Assembly: GCA_026119935.1 (NCBI GenBank)
Contig: JALRMH010000014.1
Location: forward strand, 186,001-250,000
From: Endothia cerciana
Lineage: Eukaryota; Ascomycota; Sordariomycetes; Diaporthales; Cryphonectriaceae
Direction of reading: 5' to 3'
Length of the DNA: 64,000 nt
Shown: positions 32,618-44,619 of the stretch, piece after piece
Layout: each line of letters opens with the position of its first letter
Numbering within the stretch: position 1 is the stretch's first letter
Notes under the pieces: model-generated
Database searches by the model: none
The model's input: only the letters and a program-made list of their open reading frames with translations
What the model was told of the DNA's origin: nothing
Made by a program: the position numbers and the translations under genes

Positions 32618-35600
32618 GCTTGCTGCTTATGCCCCTCCCCCCATGCGGCGGCCCTGTGCTTTGCCATTTCGGTTCTCACTCCTGGGGTTGTCCCATTCCT
32701 TCGCTAGGTTGTGTTCATACCGAAAACTGGAATTTTTTTTTTTTTTTGTTCTTCCTTCCCCCTTCTTTCATCTACGCTCGGTGGCTTGGATCGATGAAAA
32801 CGACATGTTGAAATAGCAACCCACGACAAACTTCGGCATGGCAGGCGTTCTTGCGTTGTTTCTTTTACTGACTTTCAAGGTGGACGAGAGGACCAAGTCG
32901 GAGACCGACTAGACGGCTGGTGCGGATACGGGTGATATCCCCCACCTCCCTTTGATCTGCCTTCTTTCTACCGCGATTCAAGTGTATATAATTACTTGCG
33001 GCTTCATTTGATGCGTTCTATCGAGGGTACCGTAGCTGGTTGGATCGGAATGGGGGTTGCTCAGGTACCGGCTGCTGTTACCGGTAGTTATTAATAGTAA
33101 TACGGGAGCTTGCTCCTCGGATTTCTACTGTACAGGTGAATCTGGACTGGGATCTCTGCTTCTGAACGAAAAACTCTGTGCATGGTCAAGCGGTGGTGTT
33201 TGGGAAAAGGGTAATGGAAGGTTCGCCAGCCTGTTCCTGCCCAATTCGCCGGACCCATCCCACGGTTTTTGTTGTTGTTTTTTGACTTTACTTTTCTTGG
33301 CTGGCTTGGCTCTGATCAAACTTGTATGGCGATCGACTGCACTCCCAACAACGCGGCCACGGGTAGGGCACAACCACCGAGTTTGCTCCCACTACTGGAA
33401 CAACACCGTGAGCAAACGCAAGCAGTTTCACATGAACAGCGCCGAGCACGTGAGATGGCCACTCGGTCTCGGTCTCGTCACGGGTGCGATGAGATGCGAC
33501 CTAGATGATCTGGCGAGTAGGTCTGGCGACGATCAAGGTGTTCTCGGAACAGAGGTAAACTCTCAAACGACGACTGGCTGCTGATCTCTCCCAGCCGTCC
33601 GAGGGGAGCCCAGACGCGGTTCGGAAGACAAGACGTGACGCTGTCAACTGACCGGGTGGCAGCCCCGTCCCAGCAACAGCAAGGGAGGGACCGAAGCCGT
33701 ACGCCCGCGCGCGCGCCGAGTTGAGCTCAGGCGCCCGGGCACAGGCCCAGCTGACCACCAAGAACTCTGGTCCCCCAACCTGGGGAGCCTGAGTCAGGAC
33801 TTTCCAGAAGCAACAATGAACGGGCTGGGACAAGAGGAAACAATAAGCTAAGCTAGCGTATCCGTACAGCCGGTGAACGCCAGCTCATTGTTCACCGGGT
33901 GGACGAGCGACTCACCCCCATGTCATCTGCCGAAGCCGACGGCGGGAACCCTCCTTACGAAACAACACAAGAGGGGAGTACGCACGACATTTGGTGTGTC
34001 TCGGCTGAGCGCCTCGTCGATGTCGGGCACGAGGCGTCATCAGCCGCCCTTTTATTGTCTGGAACGACGCCACTCGGCGGCCGAAGCAGGGCGGATTGGC
34101 TTCACTCCCCAGAGTCTCGACCTCGTCTCGGTGTGGTGGCTCGGTTTACTATAAGAGCCCATCAGATCTGGGCGAGCGGGCTGCCCGGGCCGTCCTGAGA
34201 TATGCTACAGGCGAGAAAGTCTACCTCTACGGCACCAGGCAGCCAGGCGCATCACCAGCACGCATGAAGTCGGCTGGACGCTTCCTCAGCCCCGTCACAC
34301 ACACGGTCCACAAAAGATGCTATCACCTAGCTCGCGCTGAACGCAGATGAGACTTGTCGCCCAGTCTCATCCAGCCCCTGTGTGAGGGGAGGCAGATAGC
34401 ACAGCGTGTCAAATGGGAGCTTTGGTCCTATGCTAGTTATCTCATGCATCTTTCGGATGAAGAGACCGCCAAGACCCAAGCTGGCACAGGCGAGGAGTTT
34501 ATATCTGCGGTAGGTCTGTTTGCTGCGGGATCGTCGGGAAGCGCGTTTTATCTCGGAAGAAACGCTGTCCAACGTCGGCGAAGCGAGCAGCGGTGTCATA
34601 CCATGGCGACTGTACGTCGCGGGCCGCGAGGATCGTTTGAAGCGACGTCCTATCCAGATCTAGGGCACGATGCGGGGGGTGGAGAAGAGAGACTCGTCAA
34701 GCGAGCCTCGGCCGAATCTGTGGCTCTCGCAGGTCCCGTGATCTGTGGAGGAGTCTATGGCATGGCGTCGATCATGTTTGATGGGCCAGGGTCGCCCATC
34801 GACGGGATGGACGATACCGGGCGAGTATAAACCTTACTGGCAGGGAAATTTAGTAGATCTGAGAGAGTTCGTCTCGGAAACCATCCGCACCTACTATGGC
34901 CAACAAGGAAAAGCCTGAGACAGGCTTGGCACCTGAAATGTGCAGGCCAAATTAACGAGATCCACCGCCGGAGCAAACCATGCAGGTGTTATCGATGACG
35001 CTAACCTCGAAGACAACGGCGATGTAACCTGGGCCACGCGACCTATTCTGTCCTTGGTCATACTTGGTCAAAGCCAGCCCAGCTTGCCAGCAAAAGATGG
35101 GGCAGGCCATCGCCACGATGTCACGATGATGATTCCCTATCCGCCAACACCATCCTGCAGATGCCATAGCTCATCCAGCCCGGTACAGGTTGAGCACAGC
35201 GTTGTGTGCATCGCCATCACGATGCCCGAGGACTACGGAGAGTGCCGGGGTTTCCCTCGTCGCCTCCGTGTGCAACCTGCTCGAATATGTATATACATAG
35301 AACACGAACAGCCAGTAGTCCATCAAAAGTCTCCGACGTCTAAGTTCGTCTCTTCCTACAGCGCCGCGATTAACGAGTCTCAGATGCCTTTCCCCCGAGA
35401 CCTTCTGCTGCAGTGCTCCTCTATCTCACCTACACACGGACCAGGCAGCTCACCTTGAGACTCCAAGCACGGGGCGATTCACCAAGCCGATGACGGCGAA
35501 CAGGCTGCCCTCAAACTATATACTTCACCTTTCTTGTGGCCTCGTCCTGGCTGGGGCGCACCCCCGGTCGAGCTGAATTTGCAGCCTCTCACATGGAGGG

Positions 35601-36825
35601 CCTCAACTGAAATCTGAATCGGACTCCACCCTCATCATCCCCTCTGAGCCTGCACTCAACATCACAGGCCCGATCGAAAAGTTAAAACGTCTGGACAGCA
35701 TTCGAGGCTCTCAACTACTGGCGCACCGCATCGCCCAACTCGGAAAGTATCGGGGGCGCCCCCGGCATTTTGACTTTCTGTGCACAGCGGTCTGATCGTT
35801 TGCCAAACCTCTTGTGGTTCACAACTTTGGCTTTCATTTCTTGGCTGTCTGATATCATTTTACCCAGAGATTGGGCGAAGGCTATTACCGCCATATCGAT
35901 TCGAGCTGGACTCCCGCGCGCGCGCTCCGCCCTGAACTATCAACCAGCGGCACCGACTGGTCACCCTTACGGCCTCGAGCCACGCCTCTGCCAGGATAGA
36001 CTTCTTCTCCCGGCTCATCCAGATCTGTCATTGCTGCAAGGGCCCAAGGTTGCATTGCAGCCCGCCACCGAGTTTCCCCTTTGGCGACGGTGCCTTGTGG
36101 GTGCTTACCGCGCAGCCCACGCTGCCGGATCCTACAACGCGAGGCGTCGCTCGTTTCAGCCAAATTATCCTCTCGGTTGGTCGCCAGCCCTGAGGCCACG
36201 AGGCGGCGTGCCAACACCTTGTATCGGCAAGCGCCGTGTTTGTCAGTGCTGTGCTTCGTGCCTGCATGCGGTATCGGGGCGCTTCGACGAGACGAGACGA
36301 CGCTCCTCATTGGCCGATACGTCAGGATACTTCGCTCGTCACCAACCCAGGCTCACAACAACACCCTCCAACTCAATCTTGTTGCGGTGCGCGAGTTTCT
36401 ATTCACAGCAAGCTTTGCCGCCTGGCACTTGTCTGAAGCTCCAAGAGGTGCTCATCAAAAAGGACGCAGGCTCGCTCCTTGACACGGTTCACACACGAGG
36501 TTCTTGTTCTCTTGGCGACTATACGAGGAGTTGACCTCCCGACTCATTGCCATGGACCCAAGGACAACTCTTTTCACATTCATGCTGTGAGTGCTTTTGA
36601 TATATCTTTGATACTCCCAAGGCGAACAATCTCTTCTTTCTTTTTCTTCTCGACTACCCTGTCTCGGTATTCCATCGCAAGTACACACGAGTTGCTTCTA
36701 TTGTCTCGCCCCCATATCCCGTCACCCGTGCGCCACTTCGTCTTAATCTCGCCAAAAAGGGCTTTTTATTTTTATTTTTATTTATTTTTACTTTTTCTTT
36801 TTTCACATTTCGACCGATCGCGACC
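32618..36825. other. Long intergenic stretch, no recognised gene
   Basis: About 4.2 kb follows SUR2. A T-rich run near 32732-32747 is probably in its 3' flank. Open frames of 150 to 250 codons occur at 34354-34830 and 35770-36534, but their composition is irregular, both strands are open in parts and no motifs are visible. The last kilobase is pyrimidine-rich with T-rich runs (36628-36648, 36763-36810). It is a plausible promoter and leader for the CBM48-like gene, whose start at 36826 has the good context GACCATGC. Confidence 0.5.
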
Positions 36826-38840
36826 ATGCCCGACATGTTTCGGTTCCGACGGACTGGATCGTCGTGAGTTTTTTCAACTTGGGGAGGAATTCCGCCCTTG
36901 CCTGCATTTCGATAAACTTCCCCCTTTGGCGAGGCACTGCCCCGCCCGCATCAATCTCCGTGCGTACCGAATGACAGAGTTGCAGTAGGATTCGTACCTT
37001 GCAGCTCGTGGTCAGCTGTGCGTACAGCCTGGCGGGTACCTGATTGTGGCGCCAACCCGAACATGCCTGTTGGGGCGATGACCTGCACATCTCGCTGCGT
37101 TCCTTGCCCACCACATGGCAGCCCTACACTTATCTTCCCGTATCGAGTCCATGTATTGGACGTCATCGTCGTCCGGGAGATTGATATCAAAGCAGGCCCG
37201 GCCAAGCCGGCGGGCTGAACACGTACTGCCCAGCTGACACAGGCTCCACATATTTTACTTGCAAAAGAAAGTATGGGGAAGCCTTGGGCAGCCATATGTC
37301 CATTGTATATAACACAAAGGCATTGTCCGAATCCCAAGCTGACTCGAGCCCACCCCATCAAACAGTGAGACGCACCCATCGGTACAGACAGTCTGCCTTG
37401 TTGGCTCCTGGGACAACTTCTCGAAGCAGTACACCATGGAACGAGATTCGCGACGGGATGGAGGACAGTGGCGAGGTTGCCATACCTTCCAGGATATCAT
37501 CTGCGACGGAGACCAGCCAGCTCCTTCTAGAAGGAATGGTGGCCTGAAAATGGGCCAGCCCTATTATTTTTATGTATGTCGGTGGTTGGTGTGGGCCTCG
37601 CTTGTCGACTTCCTTCTTATACTGACATCTGTACTAGTATGAGCTGGACGGCTCCCATGAGACTCACGACCCGACTCGGCCCTCGACCTCTGCCTGCCCA
37701 TACCTGCCAGGCCAGACCGTCAATGTCATGGTGGTCCCAGCCGAGAAGTCGAACAGGAAACGAAGCGCATCGCTCAGCTCAATGAACGATGATGATTTCA
37801 TGACTATGGATCCTAACGACAAGTACCTCACCCCCAGGCCAGCACCTATCCTGCCGGCCATTCCCGACTTTCTGGGCCCGAGGCACCGGTTGCCAACCGC
37901 CACTACAGCAAGCCTGAAGCACAAACAGTCAGACCGGTCTCTTCCCTGCTCACCCACGTCGAGCTGGTGGTCACCGAAGAAGCTCTTCAACCGCAAGCAC
38001 GCCTCGACATCGTCTCAGAACAGTGCTGAGGAGGCCTCAGTGTCGAGGTCGTCGTCCGAGGAGCAACGAAGCAATGCCACATCGGAGTCGATGGAGTCGG
38101 CACACACGGCACGATCTATGTCACCAGAGGACCTGAGGAGGTTCCTGATGGACGAGGCGCCCGTGTCCTCGGAGGTCGAGTCCGCAGACCAACTGGGGCT
38201 GACTATCCCGGATGACATTGCCGAGGAGGACGATGATGACTTTATCGTCGCGTCAGCCATTTCCGAGTTCGGGCCCAAGACCATCCTGTCGCCGCCGCCT
38301 CCCCAATCGAATATTATCCGCCGCCCCTCGGAGAACGAATCAGCTGTTACATTGAAGACTGCCACACAGGAAGCCCCGGCAGACTCACCACGCTTCCCAC
38401 TGCCGTCCGCCACCTTCTATCAGAAGCCCTCACAACAAGCCGAGGACTGTGACGTCCCCATGTCCCGCTTCTCACTCTCCTCGGACGAGGGCTCCACCTT
38501 CGACGACGCCGCCGACCCGGCCTCACCGACGACTACCGACCACGAGATCCCCTCCTTCTACTACTCCGACGCCGAGGACGATGACATCGACACCGACTGC
38601 CTGTCGCCTCCCGGGCAGCCTACAGGCAGCGAGTCTCTGGAGCAGAAGTCCCCAGCCACAGCCTTCGAGGGCTACCGCCTGCCGCAGACCTCCATGGATG
38701 GGGAGACCAAGGCGGCCTCGCCGGCTCAGGGTGGCGCCGCCGATGCCTCCGTTGCTGTCGTCAACAGCCCGCCACTGCTCGCCCTGCCCGTCATTGATGA
38801 CTTTGTCAGTGAGCTGAAGTCTGCGGGCTTGTCTTTCTAA
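36826..38840 (+). CDS. Fungal protein with N-terminal CBM48/AMPK-beta-like module
   Basis: Three exons, 36826-36863, 37366-37573 and 37638-38840, give 482 residues. Exon 1 encodes MPDMFRFRRTGS and ends at a strong GTGAGT donor. The intron is long (about 502 bases) and ends CAAACAG. Exon 2 carries THPSVQTVCLVGSWDNFSKQY, an early-set Ig-like fold reminiscent of the glycogen-binding domain of AMPK beta (VFGSFNNW in the kinase subunit), then QWRGCHTF and GGLKMGQPYYFY. Exon 3 continues YELDGSHETHDP and CPYLPGQTVNVM, completing the domain at about residue 110. The remaining 370 residues are disordered, rich in Ser, Pro and acids, with KSNRKRSASLSS (a kinase-site-like RKRSAS), SWWSPKKLFNRK and a conserved-looking end FVSELKSAGLSF. 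Without exons 1 and 2 the domain would be cut. Glycan binding is inferred only from the fold resemblance. The function is unknown. Confidence 0.78.
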
Positions 38841-40079
38841 GCATCGTGCGTCGACCCCCCCGGACACTCGGCTGTACCAACATGCAAACAATGCTTGTAC
38901 ACCATCAGCCTGTACCACCAACAATTCTTCAAACGACATCTGTCTTCACACTACGACACTTTTCCGGTCTAAACACCATATATGACATAGCATGGAGTGG
39001 ATGATTCCAGTGCTATCAACCCGAGGCCAACCAGCGGGGTTCATTTTGTACTTTTCCATATGTATCACCATGTACAACCAAACTTTCCCTATCTCCATCT
39101 CATATATACCCCACCATTTTCCTATTTTTTTTATTTTTTTATTTTTTTTCATTCTACCTAGACGATATATGATCAAACGGGAAAACGGCCTATAACTGTG
39201 TGGTTTGATAACACCCGGCGCCGGCGGCTTGGTCGGTCGGTCGGTTGGTTGGATGGATGGATGGAAGGGAGGGAACTAGACATACTGAGGTGTTCAATGG
39301 CATTGGGGCTGGATAAGGCGGGGTTTGGGGGGGGAAACAGGGTAGATGGCGCATAAGACGCAAACAATCTGAAGATCTCGGATACTCCACCAAGTCCCTG
39401 ATCTGACCTCACCGTGACTGCCCCACGCCTTCGCTATTACAGGTTACGAATGCATCCCATCGGTCAGCCCTTACAAACACCGTATAAACGGCGGAGTGGA
39501 TCGAATGACTCGCAGCATGGGAAGACGTGGATATGAGCCCATACACCTCGTATCTGGGGTCCGATTATATATATACCTAGGCATATATCGTACGAATGGC
39601 CGTGCACGACGACCTGAACTTACAGCCAGGCAATGACAGTCTCACCACAGCCGGATGTTTTCAACTTGGGTCAGGAGCCGAGGAAAGTCCCGATTCGTAC
39701 GGAGCAAGGCTGCGGTTGGGATAGCAGATCTGACCCATCCACGCCATTAAAGAGCCTTCGTACGGTTCTACCAGCGGCGAGGTGACTGCAGTTGACTACA
39801 TAGTATGTTTCGTAGGCTGGTATGAGATCTGCTCGACATCCGCATCTACTGTACGTATCTCGCCCAGCCCTGCACAGACTGGCAGCCCGCCCACAGCGCC
39901 CAGGGGGGGCGGCCGGGGGCGGGACCTCCCAGTCAGAGTGACATCGCTCACGCCCGAGGCCGATCTGACAGAACGCGGAAGGGGGGGGGGGGGAGGGGAT
40001 GGAAGCTTTCAGTCTGACCACGCCCGTTCCTGCAGAGATTAGATGTCGCGATGTCGTCGATCGATCAGGACCCATCCCC
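38841..40079. other. Intergenic stretch, no recognised gene
   Basis: The left part is the 3' flank of the CBM48-like gene, with T-rich tracts near 39126-39149. A GGTT/GGAT quasi-repeat lies near 39231-39270 and several G runs follow (39323-39340, 39981-39994). No accepted gene. Confidence 0.5.
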
Positions 40080-40199
40080 CGAGGCCGAGGGCGAGCGATT
40101 GCCCTATCGGGGGCAACACGCCCACCGATTGGCCCCCGGAACGAACACCGCGGGGGGGGGGGAGGGTGCCCAACCATGTCGTCGTGTCGAGTGCAGAGC

Positions 40200-40860
40200 G
40201 CCCCTGCGGTCTTTGTACAGTACGACTCGGGGAGGAAAAAGGAGTCCGGCCTCGCCTCGCCTGCCACACACACACACGCGCGGCGAACACGTTGACTCGG
40301 TGGGCACATTCGGCGAAGGTCTGGTACGAGAGCCCCAGGATCTTGCCGTTGTTGCTGTAGCTGCCCGACTGCACCACGCATTGCGTAACCGTCGTGCCAA
40401 TCGTCGGCGGTGCTGCGCGTGTAGGTAATACTGGTAGTATAATGCCACAGCCAGCCGGATCCAGAGGCGCAGATTTGGCACCTTTGCCCGTTGGTCTTAC
40501 TTCGTGGCCGTGGCGTAGGCTTTCTCCGCGCTCGGTGCGTTCTGGATGGCCGTCATGTTGGGCTGCAGGTCCTGGTTGTTCTGGCTGCGGGCAGCAGCCA
40601 GGGCGGAATAATTGCCGGTGGCGATCTCCCTCTTTAAGGTCCGAGGTGACGAAACTCTACGAGGGGGCCCTTGGGACCATCGACACCCACGCGATGGTTG
40701 GCACCCTTGTTGGTCTCCCAGTCCTGTGGGCCCAGAAAAGCCGATGCTGTGGGCGACCGGCACTGTTTCAGGCAAGGGTCAATTGTCAAAACTTAAACTT
40801 AAAGGATGGTGAGTGATTGCATACCAAACTCGGCGCCCCCGATCTTCTTCAGAATGGAAT
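40200..40860 (-). pseudogene. Possible gene remnant, function not recognised
   Basis: Several minus-strand pieces read like exons but do not form one frame. They are DSILKKIGGAEFG followed by a GTATGC donor (about 40860-40830), DWETNKGANHRVGVDGPKGP (about 40720-40660, open until a TAA), then in another frame EIATGNYSALAAARSQNNQD to ATATK (about 40625-40500, ending at a GTAAGA donor), and after an acceptor a piece with CVVQSGSYSNNGKILGLSYQ (about 40395-40310). The composition is unlike the surrounding DNA. The TAA between pieces two and three, with no visible intron, argues for decay. I do not recognise the family, and a real gene with an exon chain I failed to see is possible. Confidence 0.3.
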
Positions 40861-41698
40861 CGGGTAGAGGGTGCAGCCTGTGTTTTGGGGCAGTAGCGGA
40901 TATTTTGTATAAGACACCAAGTTTGATGTAAGATGCGGAGGAAGATCCGTAAACGAGCTGTTGATGGGCTATGAGTCTGGGGCTCAGAAATCCGGCAGAT
41001 GGGCGAGGTTTTAATACTTGACAAGCTGCCAATGCAGTCCACCATCTGGCCGCCACCACATATTGCTGAGTCATCTGACGAGAGCAATCTGAGGATCTTG
41101 GAATAGTGTGACTTAAGGTTTGTAAAGGTCTGAGACATACAAATCAGTGCATTCAGTCAGCTCTTTCCTGCATATATACTCTCATTTTCCAATCTGTTTG
41201 CGTCGCTTGCGTCCGTCGTGACAATGGACTCGGCATGGGCATCAATCTTCACCACGCCATTCGTTATTAATCACAGCTATACTACACTGCTCTACACTTT
41301 TCACGTTTGACTTGGACTTTAGGTATTGGATTACGTGGGCTAGACTGCACTCTTTTTCAAAGCCACCTCCACAGGGCATGGCTTCTCCGATTCAGCTTCG
41401 GTTATGCCCTAGAATTTCATCCGGGCTCATAACCTGTTCAAGGGGACTGGTCGTTAGTGATGCAGTCGTCTTGCAATATGGGTCTTGGATCTAAAGCAAT
41501 AGAGGGTTGCAGCAACTGACGGTGCGAATTCTGGCTTCTATAGCCGCCCTGAGCATTCCCGTTGGGCGTTACGTCAGCTAGATCCCGCCCACTATAAAGG
41601 TTGTTTTAGTAGGCTGATTCTGCTAACGAAATGCCTACGGGTAGTGGTCTCACTCGTCCTTGGGGGTAAGAACATTGTAGGCCCTTTTCATTCCTCCA
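40861..41698. other. Intergenic stretch, no recognised gene
   Basis: No open frame with motifs. It probably contains the former promoters of the two remnants on either side. Confidence 0.45.
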
Positions 41699-43115
41699 AT
41701 GGCGGATTCCGCAAGTACGGGCTCAGGAGTATCAGTTAGTGCACGCTCAATCCCTATTCCAGCTGAAAGGAGAACTTATTTCATTCCGCTGTATCCTTAC
41801 AACACCACTTGAAGTCCGACATCTCACTTCCCTCACCATGATGTCTACAACAAGGAGCCAGACGGTGATGAGAACAGCCAAGTTCCCCGTGATATGCCAG
41901 GCCAAAATTGATCCAGAGGCAAGATGACATCTCCTCATTGACTTGAAAATTGAAAACAAAACTGATGGAAAACTTCAGCTTCTCAACACCGTGCTTGAAA
42001 TGACCATCTGGTCCTGGTCGTCAAGACAGACCTGTCCGAGCTCCTGACCAGCAACGACAGACCCATCGATGGCATCAACAATACATTTAAACCACCCTTC
42101 ACAGGCACCCCTCCCGACGACCTCGAGCCCATGCGCAACATCATGACCGCCGCTAAAGCCAGGGAGGGCATCAATTCCAGGGCCTTTGTAGTCCTGGACA
42201 GACAGACGGCCAAGGTTGGTGGAAAGACCTGCCAAGTGACAACCTATGATGAAGACTCAGACGAAGACAACTACCAGGAACGAGTGCCCTTTCGCTGCGA
42301 GTTGTCCTCGGCCGTCGCCGCTCTGAAAGTCATAGAGCAGAGACCAGACGGACAGGAGCACAAGACGGCGCGAGCCCTGCGCAACGAGGCTGCCATTGCT
42401 GGAAGCGTATGGAGCCAGGAGAGCGCGGCGAGACAGCATGCGAGGACCCCGCGCATCAATCCGGCTGATTGCCCCCCAGAGCAAGGACTGGGACGAGTAC
42501 AGCGGACCTCAGGCTGCTGAGGAACCGCTGCCGTATACTCCCGTGTTTCGTACCGCTGATCTAAGTCTAGGGGTATTGAGCATCCTCTGTCTCTTCTCTT
42601 TTTGCTACCCTACCTACCCGCTAACATACCTGATGCCTCGTCTACAAGACCCTCAACACCTTCACCCAAGAAACCTACAACCAACGCCCAGAAGTTGACC
42701 CCTCGATCGCCCAACCCACCATCGCCTTCGTCACCTCCCTGGATCGTCCATTTCACCCCGGCCTACCCTTCCCTCCTCCAAGGTGCTACCCCAGCCGACT
42801 GTGACACCCTCGCCCGCCACCTCTTCCCTCGTCAGGAAAAATCCCAACTCAACTACAACCACTTCATCATCATGGACGAGCTCACAGAGCAGACCAAGAC
42901 CGTCCTTCTCGCCTGAAACTGCGAGTTCGAGGGGCCCGAACTCCAGCTGCTGAGGAGCGACCTTCGGGGCGCGCTGATTACCGCGCTGGCGCCGGACAAT
43001 ACGATTCTGACCATGGACACATTGGCGTCAGAGGCAGCTATGGCGAACGATGGGGTGAGTTGGGAGGAGTTGAGAGAGCTTAACTCTTCGTCGACTTCAC
43101 TTGTGCTGCGCCATC
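41699..43115 (+). pseudogene. Broken two-module gene resembling DUF6924
   Basis: An apparent start (MADSASTGSGVSVSARS) lies at 41699 but that frame ends within 38 codons. From about 42005 to 42520 one frame encodes LVLVVKTDLSELLTSNDRP, then REGINSRAFVVLDRQTAKVG, then an acidic stretch and CELSSAVAALKVIEQ. This order (V-V-x-T-D start, F-V-V-L-D-x-x-T centre, hydrophobic end) is how I recall DUF6924-type modules. A second copy follows: LNTFTQETYNQRPEVDPSI and FVTSLDRPFHPG in one frame, ATPADCDTLARHLFP and HFIIMDELTEQTKTVLLA in another, a TGA at 42914-42916, and then EFEGPELQLLRSDLRGALI and TMDTLASEAAM in the same frame. There is therefore at least one frameshift (about 42740-42790) and one stop. 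The function of the family is unknown. The family name is tentative. Confidence 0.5.
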
Positions 43116-43400
43116 ACTAGCGAGCCTGACGCTATAATTATTTGTGTATGTACCCATAGCGCGACAAGCATGATGATTAGGGTTTCTTACTAATCCGTAC
43201 GTTGTATCTGTACGGTATATGTAATTGAGAGTAAACAAACACACACGAGTTCATAACACAAGTATTCAATTAATATACAAGAAAATGCGCAAGTCGAAGT
43301 AATAGATAATGATGCATTTTCTCGCATTGCTAGAGTACTTATCCATGTAGATATCTATAGGCAGCTGGAATGGACGATACACCCAACCTGGCGACCCGGC

Positions 43401-44419
43401 TCATTTCTTGTCGATGGGGGTCAGCTCCTTCACCGCCTCCAAGTTATCAAGGCGTGCCTGCGACTTCATCTTTATCAGCTGGGCGGCCGTGCTGGTCAGA
43501 GGCAGCCAGAGGGGGACTTTGTCGTTTCGGCTGGCCACGAGGTACAGCACTTCAGCCACGGCGGAGGGCGGGACGCCGCCACCGCCCGCGGCGGCCTTCT
43601 CCACCCAGGCAGCCAGCTGACGTGCGGGCATGTCGGCCCCATCGTAGGCCTCGTGAACCTTGGTGTGCTTCTTGCTGCCGTGCTCGAACTCCGTCTTCAC
43701 GCCGCCCGGCTCGACAATGCAGATGTTGACCGGGCGCGGAGAGGAGAAGTAAAAAGTCAGCTCATGACGAACAATTGGTGGTGGGAATAAGAACAGCAGC
43801 AAGCTCACTGTTCCAGTCCGGGTGCAACTCCCGCGCGAAGGACTCCGACCAGCCCTCCACCGCAAACTTGCTCGCGTGGTAGAAGGCCTGGCCGGGGAAG
43901 GCGGCCACGCCGGCGAGAGAGGAGATGTTGAAGATGATGCCGCCGCCGCGGTGGTCCCTGGACTGCCCCATCATCCTCGTGGCGTTCGTGGCCACGCGCA
44001 CGGTGCCGAAGAAGTTGGTCTCGAGCTGGTCGTGCATCTCCTCCTCGGCCGCCGCCTCTGTGTCGCCTGCCAGCTCGTACCCGGCACTGTTGACGAGGAC
44101 GTCGATGTGCCCGAAGCGGGCCGCCGCCGCCCTGAAGGCCTTCTCGACCGAGGCGGGCGACGCGACGTCCAGGGCCAGCTTGAGGACGGCGTCGTTGTCT
44201 GCAAGGTATGACAGGCTGGAGGGGTTTCGGGCCGTCGCGATGAGGCGTTGGCCGGGCTTGCCTGCCACGAGCTCTGCGACGGCACGGCCGATGCCACTGG
44301 AGCACCCCGGTGACTACGACTCCAACGTTAGCCTTGTCAACAGAAAGCAAGGGGGGATCCGTACTGAGCCAGGTAGCATCGGCTGGAAGCTGATATGGCT
44401 TAGTATTGACTGGGTTCAT
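43401..44419 (-). pseudogene. Short-chain dehydrogenase/reductase, frameshifted
   Basis: Classical SDR with nearly all motifs present, but interrupted. It starts MNPVNTKPYQLPADATW (44419). The nucleotide-binding motif T-G-C-S-S-G-I-G-R should follow VGVVVTG, yet a four-base G run on the coding strand (plus coordinates 44305-44308) has one G too many and shifts the frame. Removing the effect of that base would give the motif, after which ALDVASPASVEKAF, DVLVNSAGYEL, NISSLAG and the catalytic YHASK all read in one frame. After HPDWN a donor-like GTGAGC (43803-43808) opens a short intron, but where the frame resumes (VNICIVEPGGVKTEF, about 43735) there is no AG acceptor. The last part runs to TPIDKK at 43401. 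An assembly slip could explain the first lesion but not the second. Substrate unknown. Confidence 0.82.
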
Positions 44420-44490
44420 ATTGATTAACTGATGATGAGACGAATTTGTTGTCAAGATGTGTTGAGTTGATGTATGGATTCTGATTTTCA

Positions 44491-44538
44491 GACACACACA
44501 TACGCACGCACACACATACACACACACACACACACACA
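44491..44538. repeat. CA-type dinucleotide repeat
   Basis: Imperfect CA repeat with a few ACGC and ACAT interruptions, lying just upstream of the SDR remnant (its former promoter or leader). Confidence 0.9.
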
Positions 44539-44619
44539 AGCTATTATCTTCAGGTTTGAAGGCGATCGCCGCCGGAGAGAACGTCGTGTATAAGAAGATT
44601 CCATCATGGCGACTTGGAT

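Noticed and set aside
34354..34830. Open frame of 158 codons on the plus strand
   Set aside because: No recognisable domain and no consistent codon preference. It could be a small gene but nothing supports it.
35770..36534. Open frame of 254 codons on the plus strand
   Set aside because: Irregular composition, no motif, a long open frame on the opposite strand, and no splice partners. It is probably promoter DNA.
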